Assembly: GCA_022414725.1 (NCBI GenBank)
Contig: CM039462.1
Coordinates: forward strand, 19,484,970 to 19,548,969
Direction: 5' to 3'
From: Microglena sp. YARC
Lineage: Eukaryota > Chlorophyta > Chlorophyceae > Chlamydomonadales > Chlamydomonadaceae
Length of the DNA: 64,000 nt
Below are positions 31,136 to 45,800 of this stretch, one piece after another. The notes below the pieces were generated by a model. It did no database searches, was not told where the DNA came from, and saw nothing but the letters and a program-made list of their open reading frames with translations. The position numbers and the translations under genes are program-made. Each line of letters begins with the position of its first letter. Position 1 is the stretch's first letter.

Positions 31136-34100
31136 AAAAACTTGGTCCACGTTGTCAACAGTGAAAGCGGCATTATCATGATGAGCCTTCTTGGCTTGAC
31201 TTGGCTTGGCTTATCATGACTTGGCTTGGCTTGACTTGACTTGACTTGGCTTGGCTTATCATGATGAGCCTTCTTGGCTGGTCTTAGTTTCACAAAAACA
31301 CAAGGTAGTAGTGGACGGAGCATCCCCAACCATATAAAAACTTTTCCTTAACTTCGTCAACAGTGAACAAAGCATCCTCATGATCAGCCTTCTTGGCCTA
31401 ACTAGGTTTAAGTTTCACGCTGTCATCAGAACCACAGAAGCTTGCACCTTTTGGAACTTGGGCTTCGCTTCGTCAACAGTGAACACCACATCCTCATGAT
31501 CAGCCTCATAAAAACACAAGGTGATACTTGTAATGGAGCATCTTCCACCCTCTGGAACTTGGACTTCACGTCGTCAACAGTAAACGCCGCATCCTCATGA
31601 TCGGCCTTCTTGGCCGAACTAGTTTTTTGTTTCACGCCGTAATCGGAACCACAGAAGCTTGCACCTTTTGGAACTTGGGCTTCACGTTGTCAACAGTGAA
31701 CGCCGCATCCTCACAGCCTTCTTGGCCTAACTAGTTTTTAGTTTCACGAGGTCAACTTTAACACGTCACGCCAAGTTGCTCAATATGCGAGACGTCGAGG
31801 TGTTAGTTTCACTAGGTCATCGAAAGAACGGATTCTCTCACCTTCTGGAACTTGGACTTCACGTCGTCAACAGCGAACGCCGCATCCTCATGATCAGCCT
31901 TCTCAGCCTGCTCCTTCTCCTTACCTTCCAGCCACTCAGTGAACTCAGTCATCTAGAAGCACGCAGCACAGGAAACGGGCGGGGTGAGGCAGTGGGGTTA
32001 GGCAGTGGGGTTAGGGAGAGGGGTTAGGCAGAGGGTTAGGCAGAGGGGTTAGGGAGAGGGGTTAGGCAGTGACAGGGGTTGGGAAGTGAGAGGTTTTAGG
32101 GTTTAAGGTTTTTGGGTTTTGTCGGGTTTTTGGGTTTTAGGGTTTAGTGGTAGTGGTTCGGCAGTGGCAGAGGTAGGGGTTAGGCAGTGTGGGACAAGGG
32201 ATCAATCATGCATTACATGACACTGGTGGTGGCCCCAGTGCAAGCAAACGGGCTGGCCCCCTCAACCTCACGTATTGTAATAAGGCGTACTATATAGGCC
32301 ATTGTCTACCCAAGACAAGACAGTGCAGGGGTGGGCATAGAATCAATACTACATCAAATTACATGGTCATAGACAGGCGATTGTCGACACAAGACAAGAC
32401 AGTGCAGGGGTGGGGCATGGAATCAAATACTACATCAAATTCATGGTCATAGACAGGCGATTGTCTACCCAAGACAAGACAGCGCAGGGGTGGGCATAGA
32501 ATCAATACTACATCAAATTACATGGCCATAGACAGGCAATTGTCGACACAAGACAAGACAGTGCAGGGGTGGGCATGGAATCAATACTACATCAAATTAC
32601 ATGGTCATAGACAGGCGATTGTCGACACAAGACAAGACAGTGCAGGGGTGGGCATGGAATCAATACTACATCAAATTACATGGTCATAGACAGGCGATTG
32701 TCTACCCAAGACAAGACAGCGCAGGGGTGGGCATAGAATCAATACTACATCAAATTACATGGCCATAGACAGGCAATTGTCTATACAAGACAAGACAGCG
32801 CAGGGGTGGGCATAGAATCAATACTACATTACTTTACATGGTCATAGACAGGCCATTGTCTACCCAAGACAAGACAGCGCAGGGGTGGGCATAGAATCAA
32901 TACTACATCAAATTACATGGTCATAGACAGGCAATTGTCGACCCAAGACAAGACAGCGCAGGGGTAAGCATAATTTAGCACAAATAGCAGTAAAGAAAAA
33001 CCCTATCCCCTACCTACTTTCTTGATTACGACCCCAGTCTCCGACTCAGAAATCCATGGCTTTGTCTCAGACCACATTTCGACCACCTTCAAGAACTCCC
33101 TGGCTGCTGTTGTACATATGAGCGAGTTTGACAGAACCCCCCCCCCGCCCCCCCCCCAAACACACCACACACCCTTTCTTGGTCACGTCCCCAGTCGCTG
33201 ACTCAGAAATCCACTTGCTTAGTCTCAGGGCGAAATGTCGACCACTTCAAGAACCCTCTGGCCGCTGTTGTACGTATGAGCAAGCTGACAGACCCCCCCC
33301 TCCCTTCCCCCTCCCCCCAAACACACACCACACACACCTTCTCGGACACGTCCCGTCTCCGACTCAGAAAAATCCATGGCTAGTCTCAGGCGACATTCGG
33401 CCACCTTCAAGAACCCCTGGCTGCTGTTTGTACGTTATGAGCAAGCTGACAGAACCCCCCCCCCCCCCCCCCCCCCAAACACATGGTTTCTTGGTCAACG
33501 TCCACAGTCGCTGACCTCAGAAATCCATGGCTTAGTGTCAGGCACAAGTTGACCACTTCAAGAACCGTCTGGCGCTGTTGTACGTATGAGCAAGCTGACA
33601 GACCCCCCTTCCTCCCCTCCCCAAACACACACACACACACCTTCTCAGTACGTCCCAGTCTCGACTCAGAAATCCAATGGCTTAGTCTAAGGCGACATGT
33701 CGACCACCTTAAGAACCCCCGGCTGCTGTTGGAACGTATGAGCAAGCTGACCAGAACCCCCCCCCCCCCCCCCCAAACAACACACCACACACACCTTCTT
33801 GTCACACGCCACAATAGTCTCGGCTTCAAGAAATCCATGGCTTAGTGTCAACCACAAGTTTGACGCACCTTCAAGTTCAGCTCAACAGCCTCGCGGGCAG
33901 CTGTGACAATACCGGGGCGTTTGTTCATCTCCTACAGCAGTAGCAGCGAGAGGAGAAATGAGGAATCCATTGCTTTGAAAAGTACAACATTTTATTATAA
34001 TTGTAACATTTCAAATCAATAGTTTGGAATCCCCTCCACCAGGGCTTTGCTAAGGAAATGAACCAGTGTCTTTTACATAGAACCATGGTGCTCCTAGAGC

Positions 34101-36475
34101 CTTGAGGTGCTACTTCCAGCTTATTTACCTCTGGCCCCCGAAAATATATAAATATAAATGTAAAAAAAAAAAAAAAAAAATATATAGTATATACTTAATA
34201 TATTCATGTAGGACAGGAAAAAGCGTTTCCTTGTAGCTAAATCATGGTGTTCCTGGTAGCTTTTTGGGTGCTACAAAGCAGTTGTCTCTCGAGCCCCAAA
34301 AGCAACCCCAGAAGGCTGAATTAATGTAGCAACCTACCTTAATGTAGACCAACCAATAAAAACACTAACTGTGACATAATTTAGAGCCTCTCGCGCAGGA
34401 CGTTTGTGCCACAAAGTACACCTACACGTAGCAACACAAATCTGCTAAGAGCACCCAAGTCTCAGTGGATGTTAGTTAGTGATCGGAGAGAGTGACTTAG
34501 TTCGATACACACGTAATGGAACTCAGTTTCGACGGTGTGCAAGAGGGATTCTTGAGAAAATGTAGTCATGATCTAGTGAGGAGATTTTGAGTAGATTTTC
34601 AGGATAGTTGGCTTTAGTGCCACTACGCATGGCGGAGCGCGGAGGCCCTCCTGGCACTGGGTCTGGGGGGCATGCGCGCTTCCCGATATGGGGCGGACCT
34701 CTGGGGTGGTGTAGCATTCTACTACGGACATGGCGACGCGTCGTCGAAAAATGAACAGCTGAAGAGGCCTGCAACCATATGTACAAACTACCATTACAAA
34801 ACCAAACAAGAAGATAATTACAAACAAACAAAATGATAAAACATCACGCTTTAAATCTACAAGGCATGCGGTTGAGTTTGGGTGAACAGTCCCCCAGACC
34901 ATTTTGCTTGCACCTCGGCGCTGATCCCACGATCGTCTACCAACACTGCCCCCCCAAAGCAACCACCAAACATACATCTAGTGCGGCGCTGCATGGGGTT
35001 TGCCACATCGCCCTTCCCCAGCCTGCAGCTTCTCAGGCTCACAGTCAAAGACCTCTCCCTATCTTTCTCCCCCCTCTCCCCCACCTACCCCCCCACCAAC
35101 CAACCATCTTGCAAACCACCCCACCCCACCAATACTCACATCGGCGCTGCAATTGGGGTTGTCATGTCCTTCAGTATTTTGCAGTTCTCACGGTCACACA
35201 TCTCACAGTCAAGACTCCCCCCACACACACCCAACCAGCTGGCAAAACACACCCAACCCACTGGCAAACCACCACCACCCAACCAACAATCACATCAGCG
35301 CGGCGCAGCATGGGGTTGCTATGTCCTTCAGCTTTTGCAGCTTCTACGGCTCAAAACAAGTCAGAGACAACACCACCCACGGTCCACCCACCCAACACTG
35401 CAAATCACAAAATACCCACCAAACCGACACTCACATCAGCGCGGCGCAGCATGGGGTTGCCTATGTCCTTCACTTCTGCAAGCTTCTCACGGCTCAACAG
35501 ACAAGACCCCCACTCCCTCCCCGCCCCTACCCCACCACACCCCACCCACTGCAAACCACCCCACCCGACCACACTCACATCAGCGCGGCGCATGGGGTTT
35601 CCCTATGTCCTTTCAGCTTCTGGAGCTTCTCACGGCTCACAGTCAAATACCCCCCCCCCACACAACACACACCACCACTGCAAAACCCCCACAGCCACCA
35701 ACACTCACATCAGCGCGGCGCTGCATGGGGTGCCAATGCACTTCAGCTTTTTGCAGCTTTAAGGCTCACAGTCAATACCGCCCCCCCCCCCCCCCCCGCA
35801 CCCCACCCACCACCCACCACTTGCAAACCCACCCCCACCCCACCCCCACTAAACACTCACATCAGCGTGCGGCGCTGCATGGGGTTGCCGATGTCCTTCA
35901 GCTTCTGGAGCTTCTCACGGTACATCCCGTCCCAGTCTCATGCTCTCCATCCTCAATACAAGCCAGTCCCTCGGCCTCCATCAGGGACTTCGAGAACTCC
36001 TCACGCATCTCCTCGGTGGTGACGCTGTGTTAGGTGTGTGTTTGTGTTGTGTGTGTGTGGTATTTGTGGTATGTGTGTGTGTATGTGTGTTTGTGTGTGT
36101 GGGGGGGTATGTGGTGACTGTGTGTAATGTGTGTCTCCAGCCTCATCAGGGACTTCGAGAGTCCTCAGCATCTCTTTGGTGTGAATACCTGTGTATATGT
36201 GTGGTGTGTGTTGTGTGTGTGGGGGGGGGGGGGGGTCTGTGGTGACGTGTGTATGTGTGTCCCTAGCCTCCATCAGGGACTTCGAGAACTCCTCACTGCA
36301 TGCTCCTCGGTGGTGACCTGTGTATGTGTGTGTATATGTATGTGTGTTGTGTGTGTGTGTGGTTGGGGGGGGTCTGTGGTGACGTGTGTATGTGTGTCCC
36401 TAGCCTCCATCAGGGACTTCGAGAACTCCTCATGCATCACCTCGGTGGTGACTGTGTATGTGTCGTGTTTGTTTG

Positions 36476-36513
<38 letters not shown>

Positions 36514-36625
36514 GGGGGGGGGGTTGTGGTGACGTGTGTTGTGTGTCCTAGCCTCCATCAGGGACTATCGAGAACTCCTCATGCATCACCTCGGTGGTGA
36601 CCTGTGTTATGTGTGTGTTTGTTTG

Positions 36626-36663
<38 letters not shown>

Positions 36664-39600
36664 TGGGGGGGGGGTCTGTTGGTGACGTGTGTTATGTGTG
36701 TCCTAGCCTCCATAGGGACTTCGAGAACTCTCATGCATCACCTCGGTGGTGAACTAACATGGGTGGTTGGTAGAGGATGAGGGTGGATGGAGGAGGGGTT
36801 GATGATAAGGGTGGGTGGATGGGTGGAGGGTGGATGGAGGGAGGGGTGGATGAGGGTGGGTGGATGGTGGAAGGCTGGATGGAGGGAGGGTGGATGAAAG
36901 GGTGGGTGGATGGTGGAAGGGTGGATGGAGGGAGGTGGATGAAAGGGTGGGTTGGATGGTGGAAGGTGGATGGAGGGAGGGGTGGATGAACAGTGGGTGG
37001 ATGGGTGGAAGGCTGATGGAGGGATGTGGGGTGGATGAAAGGGTGGGTGGATGGGTGGAAGGCTGGATGGAGGGAGGGGTGGATGAAAGGGTGGGTGATG
37101 ATGATGGTGGAGGGGGTGGTGGGTGTGGATGGAGGGTGGGGTGGGTGGAAGGGTGGGTGGATGGGTGGAGGGTGGAGGGTGGGGTGGAGTGAAATGGGTG
37201 GATGGATGAGGTGGTATGAGGGAGGGGTGGATGAAAGGGTGGGTGGATGGGTGGAAGGGTGGATGGAGGGAGGGGTGGATGAAAGGGTGGGTGGATGGGT
37301 GGAAGGCTGGACGGATGGATGGATGAATGGATGGATGGTTGGTTGGTTGGAGGGAGGGGTAGAAGGGCGGATGGATGGAAGGATGGGTGGATAGATGGAA
37401 GGGTGGGTGGTTGGATGGATGGGTGGATGAATAGATGGATGAATTTATGGATTTAGGAAAGGATGATTGAATGAGTAAGCCAACACAGGAGATGGTGAAT
37501 GAATGATTTGGCTCAATTCACAAGGTGGGTGTAGGTGGCGGGGCTGTGTGTGGGGGGATGGTGTGTGTGGGGTTGTGTGTGTGTGGGGGGGGTGTGGTGG
37601 GGCTGTGAGTGCATGAGAGGTTGTGGGTGTGGGGCTGTGGGGCTGTGGGGTTGTGTGTGTGGGTCCTCTGTGTGTGGGTCTGTGTGTGTGGGGCTGTGCG
37701 TGTGGGTTGTGTGTGCGGGGTTGTGTGTGAGGGGTTGTGTGTGCGGGGTTGTGTGTGTGGGGCTGTAGGTGTGGGGCTGTGGGGTTATGTGGGGGGGGCT
37801 AAATCATAGCTAACCCTCACCTAACTTGATAACGTCCTCCTCATTTCCGATGATGCTCTGAATCTTGATGACGTAAGCCTACAAATCACCCACCACCACC
37901 CCACAAAAAGTCACATCTGCGCAGCGCTGCATGGGGTTGCCAATGTCCTTCAGCCTTTTGCAGCTTCTCGGACCAGGCTCACAGTCAAGACTTTCCCCCC
38001 CCCCACACACACACACAACCACCAACATCCACCAACCCAACCACCGCCAACCACTGCAAACCACCCCCACCTTCACCTCAGTGTGTGAGTGGGACAAAAT
38101 CACAGCCAACCATCACCTACCTTGATAACGTCCTCCTCATTTCCGATGATACTCTGAATCTTGATGATGTAAGCCTCCAAATCGTTCTTGGCAGCAGCAG
38201 TCTCCTCTTGGAGATCTCAGCTTCACCCCAAGCATCAGGGTGTCTTCGGGCGAGCTTCAGGCTCTCCGTCCGCAATGTGGGGGAACTGCCATCCAGACAA
38301 ACCAATCTTGAGCTGGACCTGTGGGGGGCATAGACGGGGCAGATGAGCAAACTGAATGTTGTGCATACAGCAGGGGTCTAGTCAACCTATTGAGGCTCTC
38401 CCTCTCAATGTGGGGGAACTGCCAGCCAGCACCACCAATCTGGAGCTGGACCTGCAGGGAGCATAGGTGGGGCAGATGAGCAAGCTGAATGTTGTTTTAT
38501 ACAGCAGCAGGTCAGGTCAGGTCAAATATTGACGCATGGTGACTGGGTCTGCCCAAAGTATTGTACTGTTACATGGAAGTCTTCCAATGCCAACTCCCAC
38601 AATTGAATGCCGTTCATAGTCAGGTCAGCTTCTCCGCCTTTTGGACTTCCATAGGCTGAATCTACTATTTTCCTCTGGTATACATGTTTGTATGCATGCA
38701 TGTCATCTAAACACCCACACAGTCTTGGGTCAAACTATTGAGGCATGGTGACTGGGTCTGCCCAAAGTACTGAATTGTTACATGGTAGTTTACCGTTTCT
38801 GCTCACCGTCTTCCAATGCCAACTCCAGCTGCTGAATGTTGTTTTTACAGCAGGGGGGCAGGTCAAACTATCGAGGCATGGTGACTGGATCGGCCCAAAG
38901 CATTGTATTGTTACATGGTAGTCTTCCAATGCCAACTCCCCCTGCTGAATGCTGTTTTTACAGCAGGGGGTCAGATCAGCTGTTCTGGCTTTTGGACTTC
39001 CCTAGGCTGAATCTACTATTTTCCTCTGGTGAACATATTTGTATGCATGTCATCTAAACACCCACACAGTCTTGGGGCAGACTATCTAGGCATGGTGACT
39101 GGGTCTGCCCAAAGTATTGAATTGTTACATGGTAGTTAACCGTTCCTGCTTTCTGTCTTCCAATGGCAACTACCGCTGCTGAATGTTGTTTTTACAGCAG
39201 GGGGGCAGGTCAAACTATCGAGGCATGGTGACTGGATCTGCCCAAAGTAATGAATTGTTACATGGTAGTCTTCCATTTCTGCTCACCGTCTTCCAATGCC
39301 AACTCCGCCTGCTGAATGTTGTTTTTACAGCAGGGGGGCAGGTCAAACTATCGAGGCATGGTGACTGGATCGGCCCAAAGTATTGTATTGTTACATGGTA
39401 GTCTTCCAATGCCAACTCCCGCTGCTGAATGCTGTTTTTACAGCAGGGGGTCAGGTCAGCTTTTCCGCCTTTTGGACTTCAATAGGCTGAATCTACTAAT
39501 TTCCTCTTGTGTACATGTTTGTATGCATATCATCTAAACACCCACACAGACTTGGGCCAAACTATTGATACGTGGTGACTGGGCCTAACAACAAATATTG

Positions 39601-42600
39601 GATTGTTATATGGTAGTTCACCGTTTCTGCTCACAGTCTTCCATGGCCCTGCCGCAATCCATGGCTTCGGTCCGCTGCACTCACCACCACCACCTACTGA
39701 ACCGAACACGCACCCACCCTCCCTCCAACTCTAATGACCACCCACCCACCCACCTAAACCAAACACCCACCACCTTCTGCCTGCACTGTCTTCCAATGCC
39801 CTGTCGCAAACCGAGGCTTTCGGTCCGCTGCACTCACTCACTCACTCATCACTACTGAATCACCCACCCACCTACCCACCAAACCAAACACGCCACCCAC
39901 CCTCTGCTCACTGTCTCCCAATGGCCCGGTCGTAGCGTGGCTTCAGTCGCTGCACTCACTCACTCACCTACTGAATCACCCACCACTACCCACCAAAACC
40001 AAACACCCACCCACCCTCTGCTCACTGTCTTCCAATGGCCCTGTAGTAACCGAGGCTCGGTCCGCTGCACTCACTCATCACCTACTGAATCACTCACTCC
40101 ACCTACCCACCGAACCAAACACCCACCACGGCCTCTGCTCACTGTCTTCCAATGGCCTGTAGTTAAACCGTGGCTTCGGTCCGCTGCATCCTCACGCCAC
40201 CACTTACTAAAACCACACGCCCACCCACCCTCTGAACCACCCACCCACCCTCCTACTCTGAATCACCCACCCACCCTCCTACCGCTCTGAACACCCACCC
40301 ACCACTAGCACTACTCCTAGAACTCCTCCTTAAGTCTAGTTGGCCTACCCCTGGACTGTAACCTAACATACACTCCCACCGCCACTGTCTCGCAAAAGAG
40401 GGGCGCCTGCCCACTTAACATTCTTCTTCTTGGGCCCCAGGATCTACTGCACCTTGCTGTTCTTGGTGTCCTTCACTCTGGATTCCTCCTCAGAGTCCTC
40501 AGCCTTCTAACCTCCTCCCTTGGCTTCTCGCCCTCCTGATTGCAACGCCCTAGTTAGCCTACCCCAGGACTGTAACCTACATACACTCCCACCGCCACTT
40601 CTCGCAAGAGAGGGCACACCCACCTTGGCATTCTTCTTCTTGGGCACCAGGATCTTCTGCACCGTGCTGTTCTTTGGTGTCCTTCACATCCGGATTCCTT
40701 CGGAGTCCTCAGCCTTCTCACCCTCCTCCTTGGCCTTCTCGCCCTCCTTTGCATCGCTCTTGGACTCCGCATCAGCCTCGGGTGCATCATCAGCATCAGC
40801 GCCTTCTTTGTTGTCCACCTCACCCTCAGGTGCGTCCTCAGTTGGCTTGGCCTCCTCTTTAGAGCTCTCATCCTCAGGTGCGTCCTCGGTTGGCTTGGCT
40901 TCCTCCTCACCTTCGCTGCCCTCACCCTCAGGCTTGTCTGCCTTCTCTGAGGGCTCCTCAATGGTGACGTTGCCTGGAACCAAGGACAGGAAGGTTTAGC
41001 TTGACAAACAATTGTGTTTAGTTGGGCAAGTCCCTTGAAGCCAGCATGACTTGCTCACAACTTCACGACTAAAATACACCTAAGTGTGCATGTAAGGGAT
41101 GGTATGTGTGTTATGATAAAATACTTAGGTATGTATGTAAGGGACAGTTCTATGTTGGTCAGGCTCAGTGTTTTTCCTAAGTATTTGGCCATAAACATTA
41201 AGTACATGGCAGCCTGATGGCCAGGCGTAGACTTTGGTGGGACAGAAACATTAAGTATATGGCAGCCCGATGCCCAGGTATAGCAATTGGGTATGAGGGT
41301 GGGTGGTCGGGTGAGTGGTTGGGTGAGTCGGTATGGGGTGGGAGGGTGGGTGGGTGACTGGGGAGTCGCCCTCTGATGTGTTGTGTGTATGACTAAAATA
41401 CACCGATGTATGTATGTAAGGGACAGTTCTACGTTGGTCAGGCTGGGTATGAAGGTGGGTGGTCAGGTGAGTGGTTAGGTGAGTCGGTATGGGGGTGGGT
41501 GGGTGGGTGGGTGACTGGGGAGTCGCCCTCTGATGTGTTGTGTGTATGACTAAAATACACCGATGTATGTATGTAAGGGACAGTTCTACGTTGGGCAGGC
41601 TGGGTATGAGGGTGGGTGGTCAGGTGAGTGGTTGGGTGAGTCGGTATGGGGGTGGGAGGGGTGGTGGGTGACTGTGGAGTCGCCCTCTGATGTGTTGTGT
41701 GTATGACTAAAACACACCGATGTATGTAAGGGACAGTTCTACGTTGGTCAGGCTGGGTATGAGGGTGGGTGGTCGGGTGAGTGGTTGGGTGAGTCGGTAT
41801 GGGGGTGGGTGGCTGGGTGGGTGACTGGGGAGTCGCCCTCTGATGTGTTGTGTGTATGACTAAAACACACCGATGTATGTAAGGGACAGTTCTGCGTTGA
41901 TTCTGTTTGCATTTGCACGTGCATTTGCATGATGCTTCGGCACCAACCCGAGGACGCTTGGGGCATTATCCTCAAGGCCGTTGTCTGTTGGTGAACCGGT
42001 AACCTACGCCTGCAGACAACATGAGCAGGCCTTTTTGATACGAGCGCCTCGGGCGCATACCTGCTTTGTTAATTCTGCTTGTAGCACTGCCTTATCTTGC
42101 ACACACACCAAAGCACACACAAACACAGACACACCAACACTCTCATTGACACACATGCACACCAAAACACACCAACACTCTCATTGACACATGCCAACAC
42201 CTACACACACCAGCCAAGCCAACCGGTTGTCGAACTGAGTCCTGTTGGTGGAGTTGGTGCCGTTGGTGCTATTGGTGTTGTTGGCCTCAACATTCACGAT
42301 CTTCTCCTTCATTACAATGCAGCGCCAAACCTACCAGTGGAGTTGGTGCTGTTGGTGCTGTTGGTTCTGCTGGTGTTGTTGGTGCTGTTGGTGTTGTTGG
42401 ACTCAATATTCAAGATCTTCTTCTCCATCACAATGTGGGCCCAAACCTACCAGTGGAGTTGGTGCTGTTGGTGCTGTTGGTGTTGTTGGACTCAATATTC
42501 ACGATCTTCTCCTCCATAACAATGTAGTCCACGGAAGCCTCTGCCTTGTCCAGGCGCAGCACACCGCTGTGGTCAGCATGAAAGCGCAGGTTGACAACGC

Positions 42601-42637
42601 CGCTGCTGTTGTACCTCTCAATGGCCTTCTCAATACC

Positions 42638-42721
<84 letters not shown>

Positions 42722-42775
42722 GAGTGATGAGTGGATAGTAGCAGTGGATGGGTAGCAGTGGTCGTGGGTGGTGGT

Positions 42776-42822
<47 letters not shown>

Positions 42823-45800
42823 GGGAGGAGTGATGAGTGGATGGTAGCGGTGGTGGTGTGTGCGCGTGTGTGGTGATGATGTTGTTGGTTGGTGGTTGTT
42901 ATGGCGCAGCACCATTGTGGTCAGCATAGAAGCACAGGTTGACGACACCGCTGCTGTTGTACCTCTCAATGGCCTTCTCAGTACCTGCAGGGAGCGGCAA
43001 ATATTTGTAGGGGTCGGCTATGTTATATAATATTAGTGTATAAATAATATTATGTAGTATTATAATATTAGTCAGACGAGCCGTCTCACCAGAATTTCGA
43101 ATTTATTTGAAAAACTAATATTATTTAGACACTGTAATAATATTAGCTAATATCAGTTAATATTAGTTTTTCAAACACTCATATCAGTTGCCGTTCCCTA
43201 AGTATTTGTGCCTGTTGTACCTACCAATGGCCTTCTCAATACCTATAGGGTGCGGCAAAAAAAAATGGACCGACTTTCTATATTTTTAGATCTATCGGGT
43301 CTTTGCCTCACCCTATAAATACCTACCCACACCCACCATCCCACACACATACACCTACAAACCCGCGAACCTGCTACTTGCCTGTGATCTTGAACTCAGC
43401 GAGGGCGGGGTCGGACACACCCGGGGGTAGACCGTGGTGGGTGGAGGTGTTGTAGCTGAGGCTGAAGCGCAGGGGACCCTTGGTGAGGTTGGTGAAGTGC
43501 ACGGCGCGCTTGATAGGCAACTTCTTCATGTACGGCAGCAAGGCACGCACCTTCTGCGTAGGCAAGAGGGTTGGGTTGGGTTGGGTTGGGTTGGGTTGGG
43601 TTGGGTTTGGGTTGGGTTGGGTTGGGTTGGGTCGGGTTAGGATATAGTATATTAGATTAGGATTAGCATATTGTATGGACAGGCGTTGCTTTCTGATGGT
43701 TCTGCTGTGTTCATACTGGAAGGTAGGATCATCTCTGCTTCATGTAAGGCAGCAAAGCACGCACCTTCTGCGTAGGCATGAGGGTGGGTTGGATTGGGTT
43801 GGGTTGGGTTGGGTTGGGTTGGGTTGGGTTGGGTTAGGCATATTGTATGGACAGGCGTTGCTTTCTGGTGGTTCTGTTGAGTTCATACTGGAAGGTAGGA
43901 TAATCTTTTCTTCAAGTAAGGCAGCAAAGCACGCACCTTCTGCGTAGGCATGAGGGTGGGTTGGGTTGGGTTGGGGTTAGGTTGGAATAAAGACTAGACA
44001 TACTAGGCAACACATGATCATCATACTCACAGGTGACACCTCAGTGGTCCAGTGGGTTGGGTTGGGTTTGGCCTTGGGTTTGGGGTTGATTTGGGACAAA
44101 GACTAGACATACTAGGCAACACACGATCATCACACTCACAGGAGATTCCTCAATGGTCTAGTGGGTAGGGTTGGGTTGGCTTGGCTTGGGTTTGGCTTTG
44201 GGTTTGGGGTTGATATGGGACAAAGACTAGACATACTAGGCAACACACGATCATCACACTCACAGGAGATTCCTCAATGAGTAGGGTTGGGTTGGCTTGG
44301 CTTGGGTTTGGCTTTGGGTTTGGGGTCGATTTGGGACAAAGACTAGACATACTAGGCAACACACGATCATCACACTCACAGGAGATTCCTCAATGGTCTA
44401 GTGGGTAGGGTTGGGTTGGCTTGGCTTGGGTTTGGCTTTGGGGTTGATTTGGGACAAAGACTAGACATACTAGGCAACACACGATCATCACACTCACAGG
44501 CAACTCCTCAAAGGTCTAGTGGGTAGGGTTGGGTTGGCTTGGCTTGGGTTTGGCTTTGGGTTTGGGGTTGATTTGGGACAAAGACTAGACATACTAGGCA
44601 ACACACGATTATCACACTCACAGGCAACTCCTCAAAGGTCTAGTGGGTTGGTTTGGTTTGGTTTGAATTTGGGTTTGGGTTGGGTAGGAACAAAGACTAG
44701 ACATACTAGGCAACACAAGATCATCACACTCACCGGCGACTCCTCAGTGGTCTAGTTGGGTTGGGTTGGGTTGGGTTGGGTTGGAACAAAGACTAGACAT
44801 ACTAGGCAACACAAGATCATCACACTCACCGGCGACTCCTCAGTGGTCTAGTGGGTTGGGTTGGGTTGGGTTGGGTTGGTTGGGTTGGGTTGGGTTGGAA
44901 CAAAGACTAGACATACTAGGCAACACATGATCATCACACTCACCGGCGACTCCTCAGGCATGGTGCCATCCTCCAAGGGCTCTTGAGTGCCCTGATGGAG
45001 TTCCTGGGTGTGGAACTCAATACCGTACATGGTGAGGTCTGTCATGCCGAACTTGCGCAGGCGGAAGCTGGTTGAGAGATTGGCAGCGAACAGACCGGCT
45101 CCCATCACACTTGCTTCGTCGGAGTCCAAGTGGCGGTCCAGGTTGCGGCCTTCCAGAGCCTCCGACAGGACAGCCTGTGGCGAAGTGTCAGCAATAAATA
45201 AGTAAATAGTACGCCTTATTGCGAGGCGTTAGGTTGAGGGGGTCAGCCTGTTTGCTTGCAGTGGGGCCAACCACCAATGTCAGCTGGGGCTAACCACCAG
45301 TGTCAGCAATAACGTTGCCGGCAGACCTGGGGATCGCCCAGTTCAATCGGATCTGGTGGGCCGGAACATCCCACCCACCAACAGGAGGTAAGACCAAACT
45401 GTGTGTGACAAATGTTACCCAATAATTGTAGCTTTTGGCCCAAAAAGAACAAGCCTTAGCTCCTTTTCTTGATTTGCGATGCTCATATGTGGTCTCGTGA
45501 CAATATGCCCGGTATCAATAAGTCTTGTAATTGGTATATCTTATATAATGTTTTTTGTGATTTGAAGTGAAACCTGAAATAGTTGTTAGTGACACACACA
45601 CGGACACACACAAAGTTGTATTGCTCAACGGAAGTGTAGGAGGGTGGGCGTTTGGTTTGGTTTGTATTGCTTTGTGTTGCTTTGTATCGCATTTGTTGTT
45701 TTGCATTACTTTGTATTGCTTCGCATTGCTTTGTATTGGATTGCTTTGGTTTGTATTGGTTCGTATTGTTTTGCTTTGTTTTGCATTGGTTTGTATTGGT

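Noticed and set aside
35000..36033. Long overlapping plus-strand frames (340-383 codons)
   Set aside because: Antisense to the HYOU1 exon-edge array and CACCCACC spacers.
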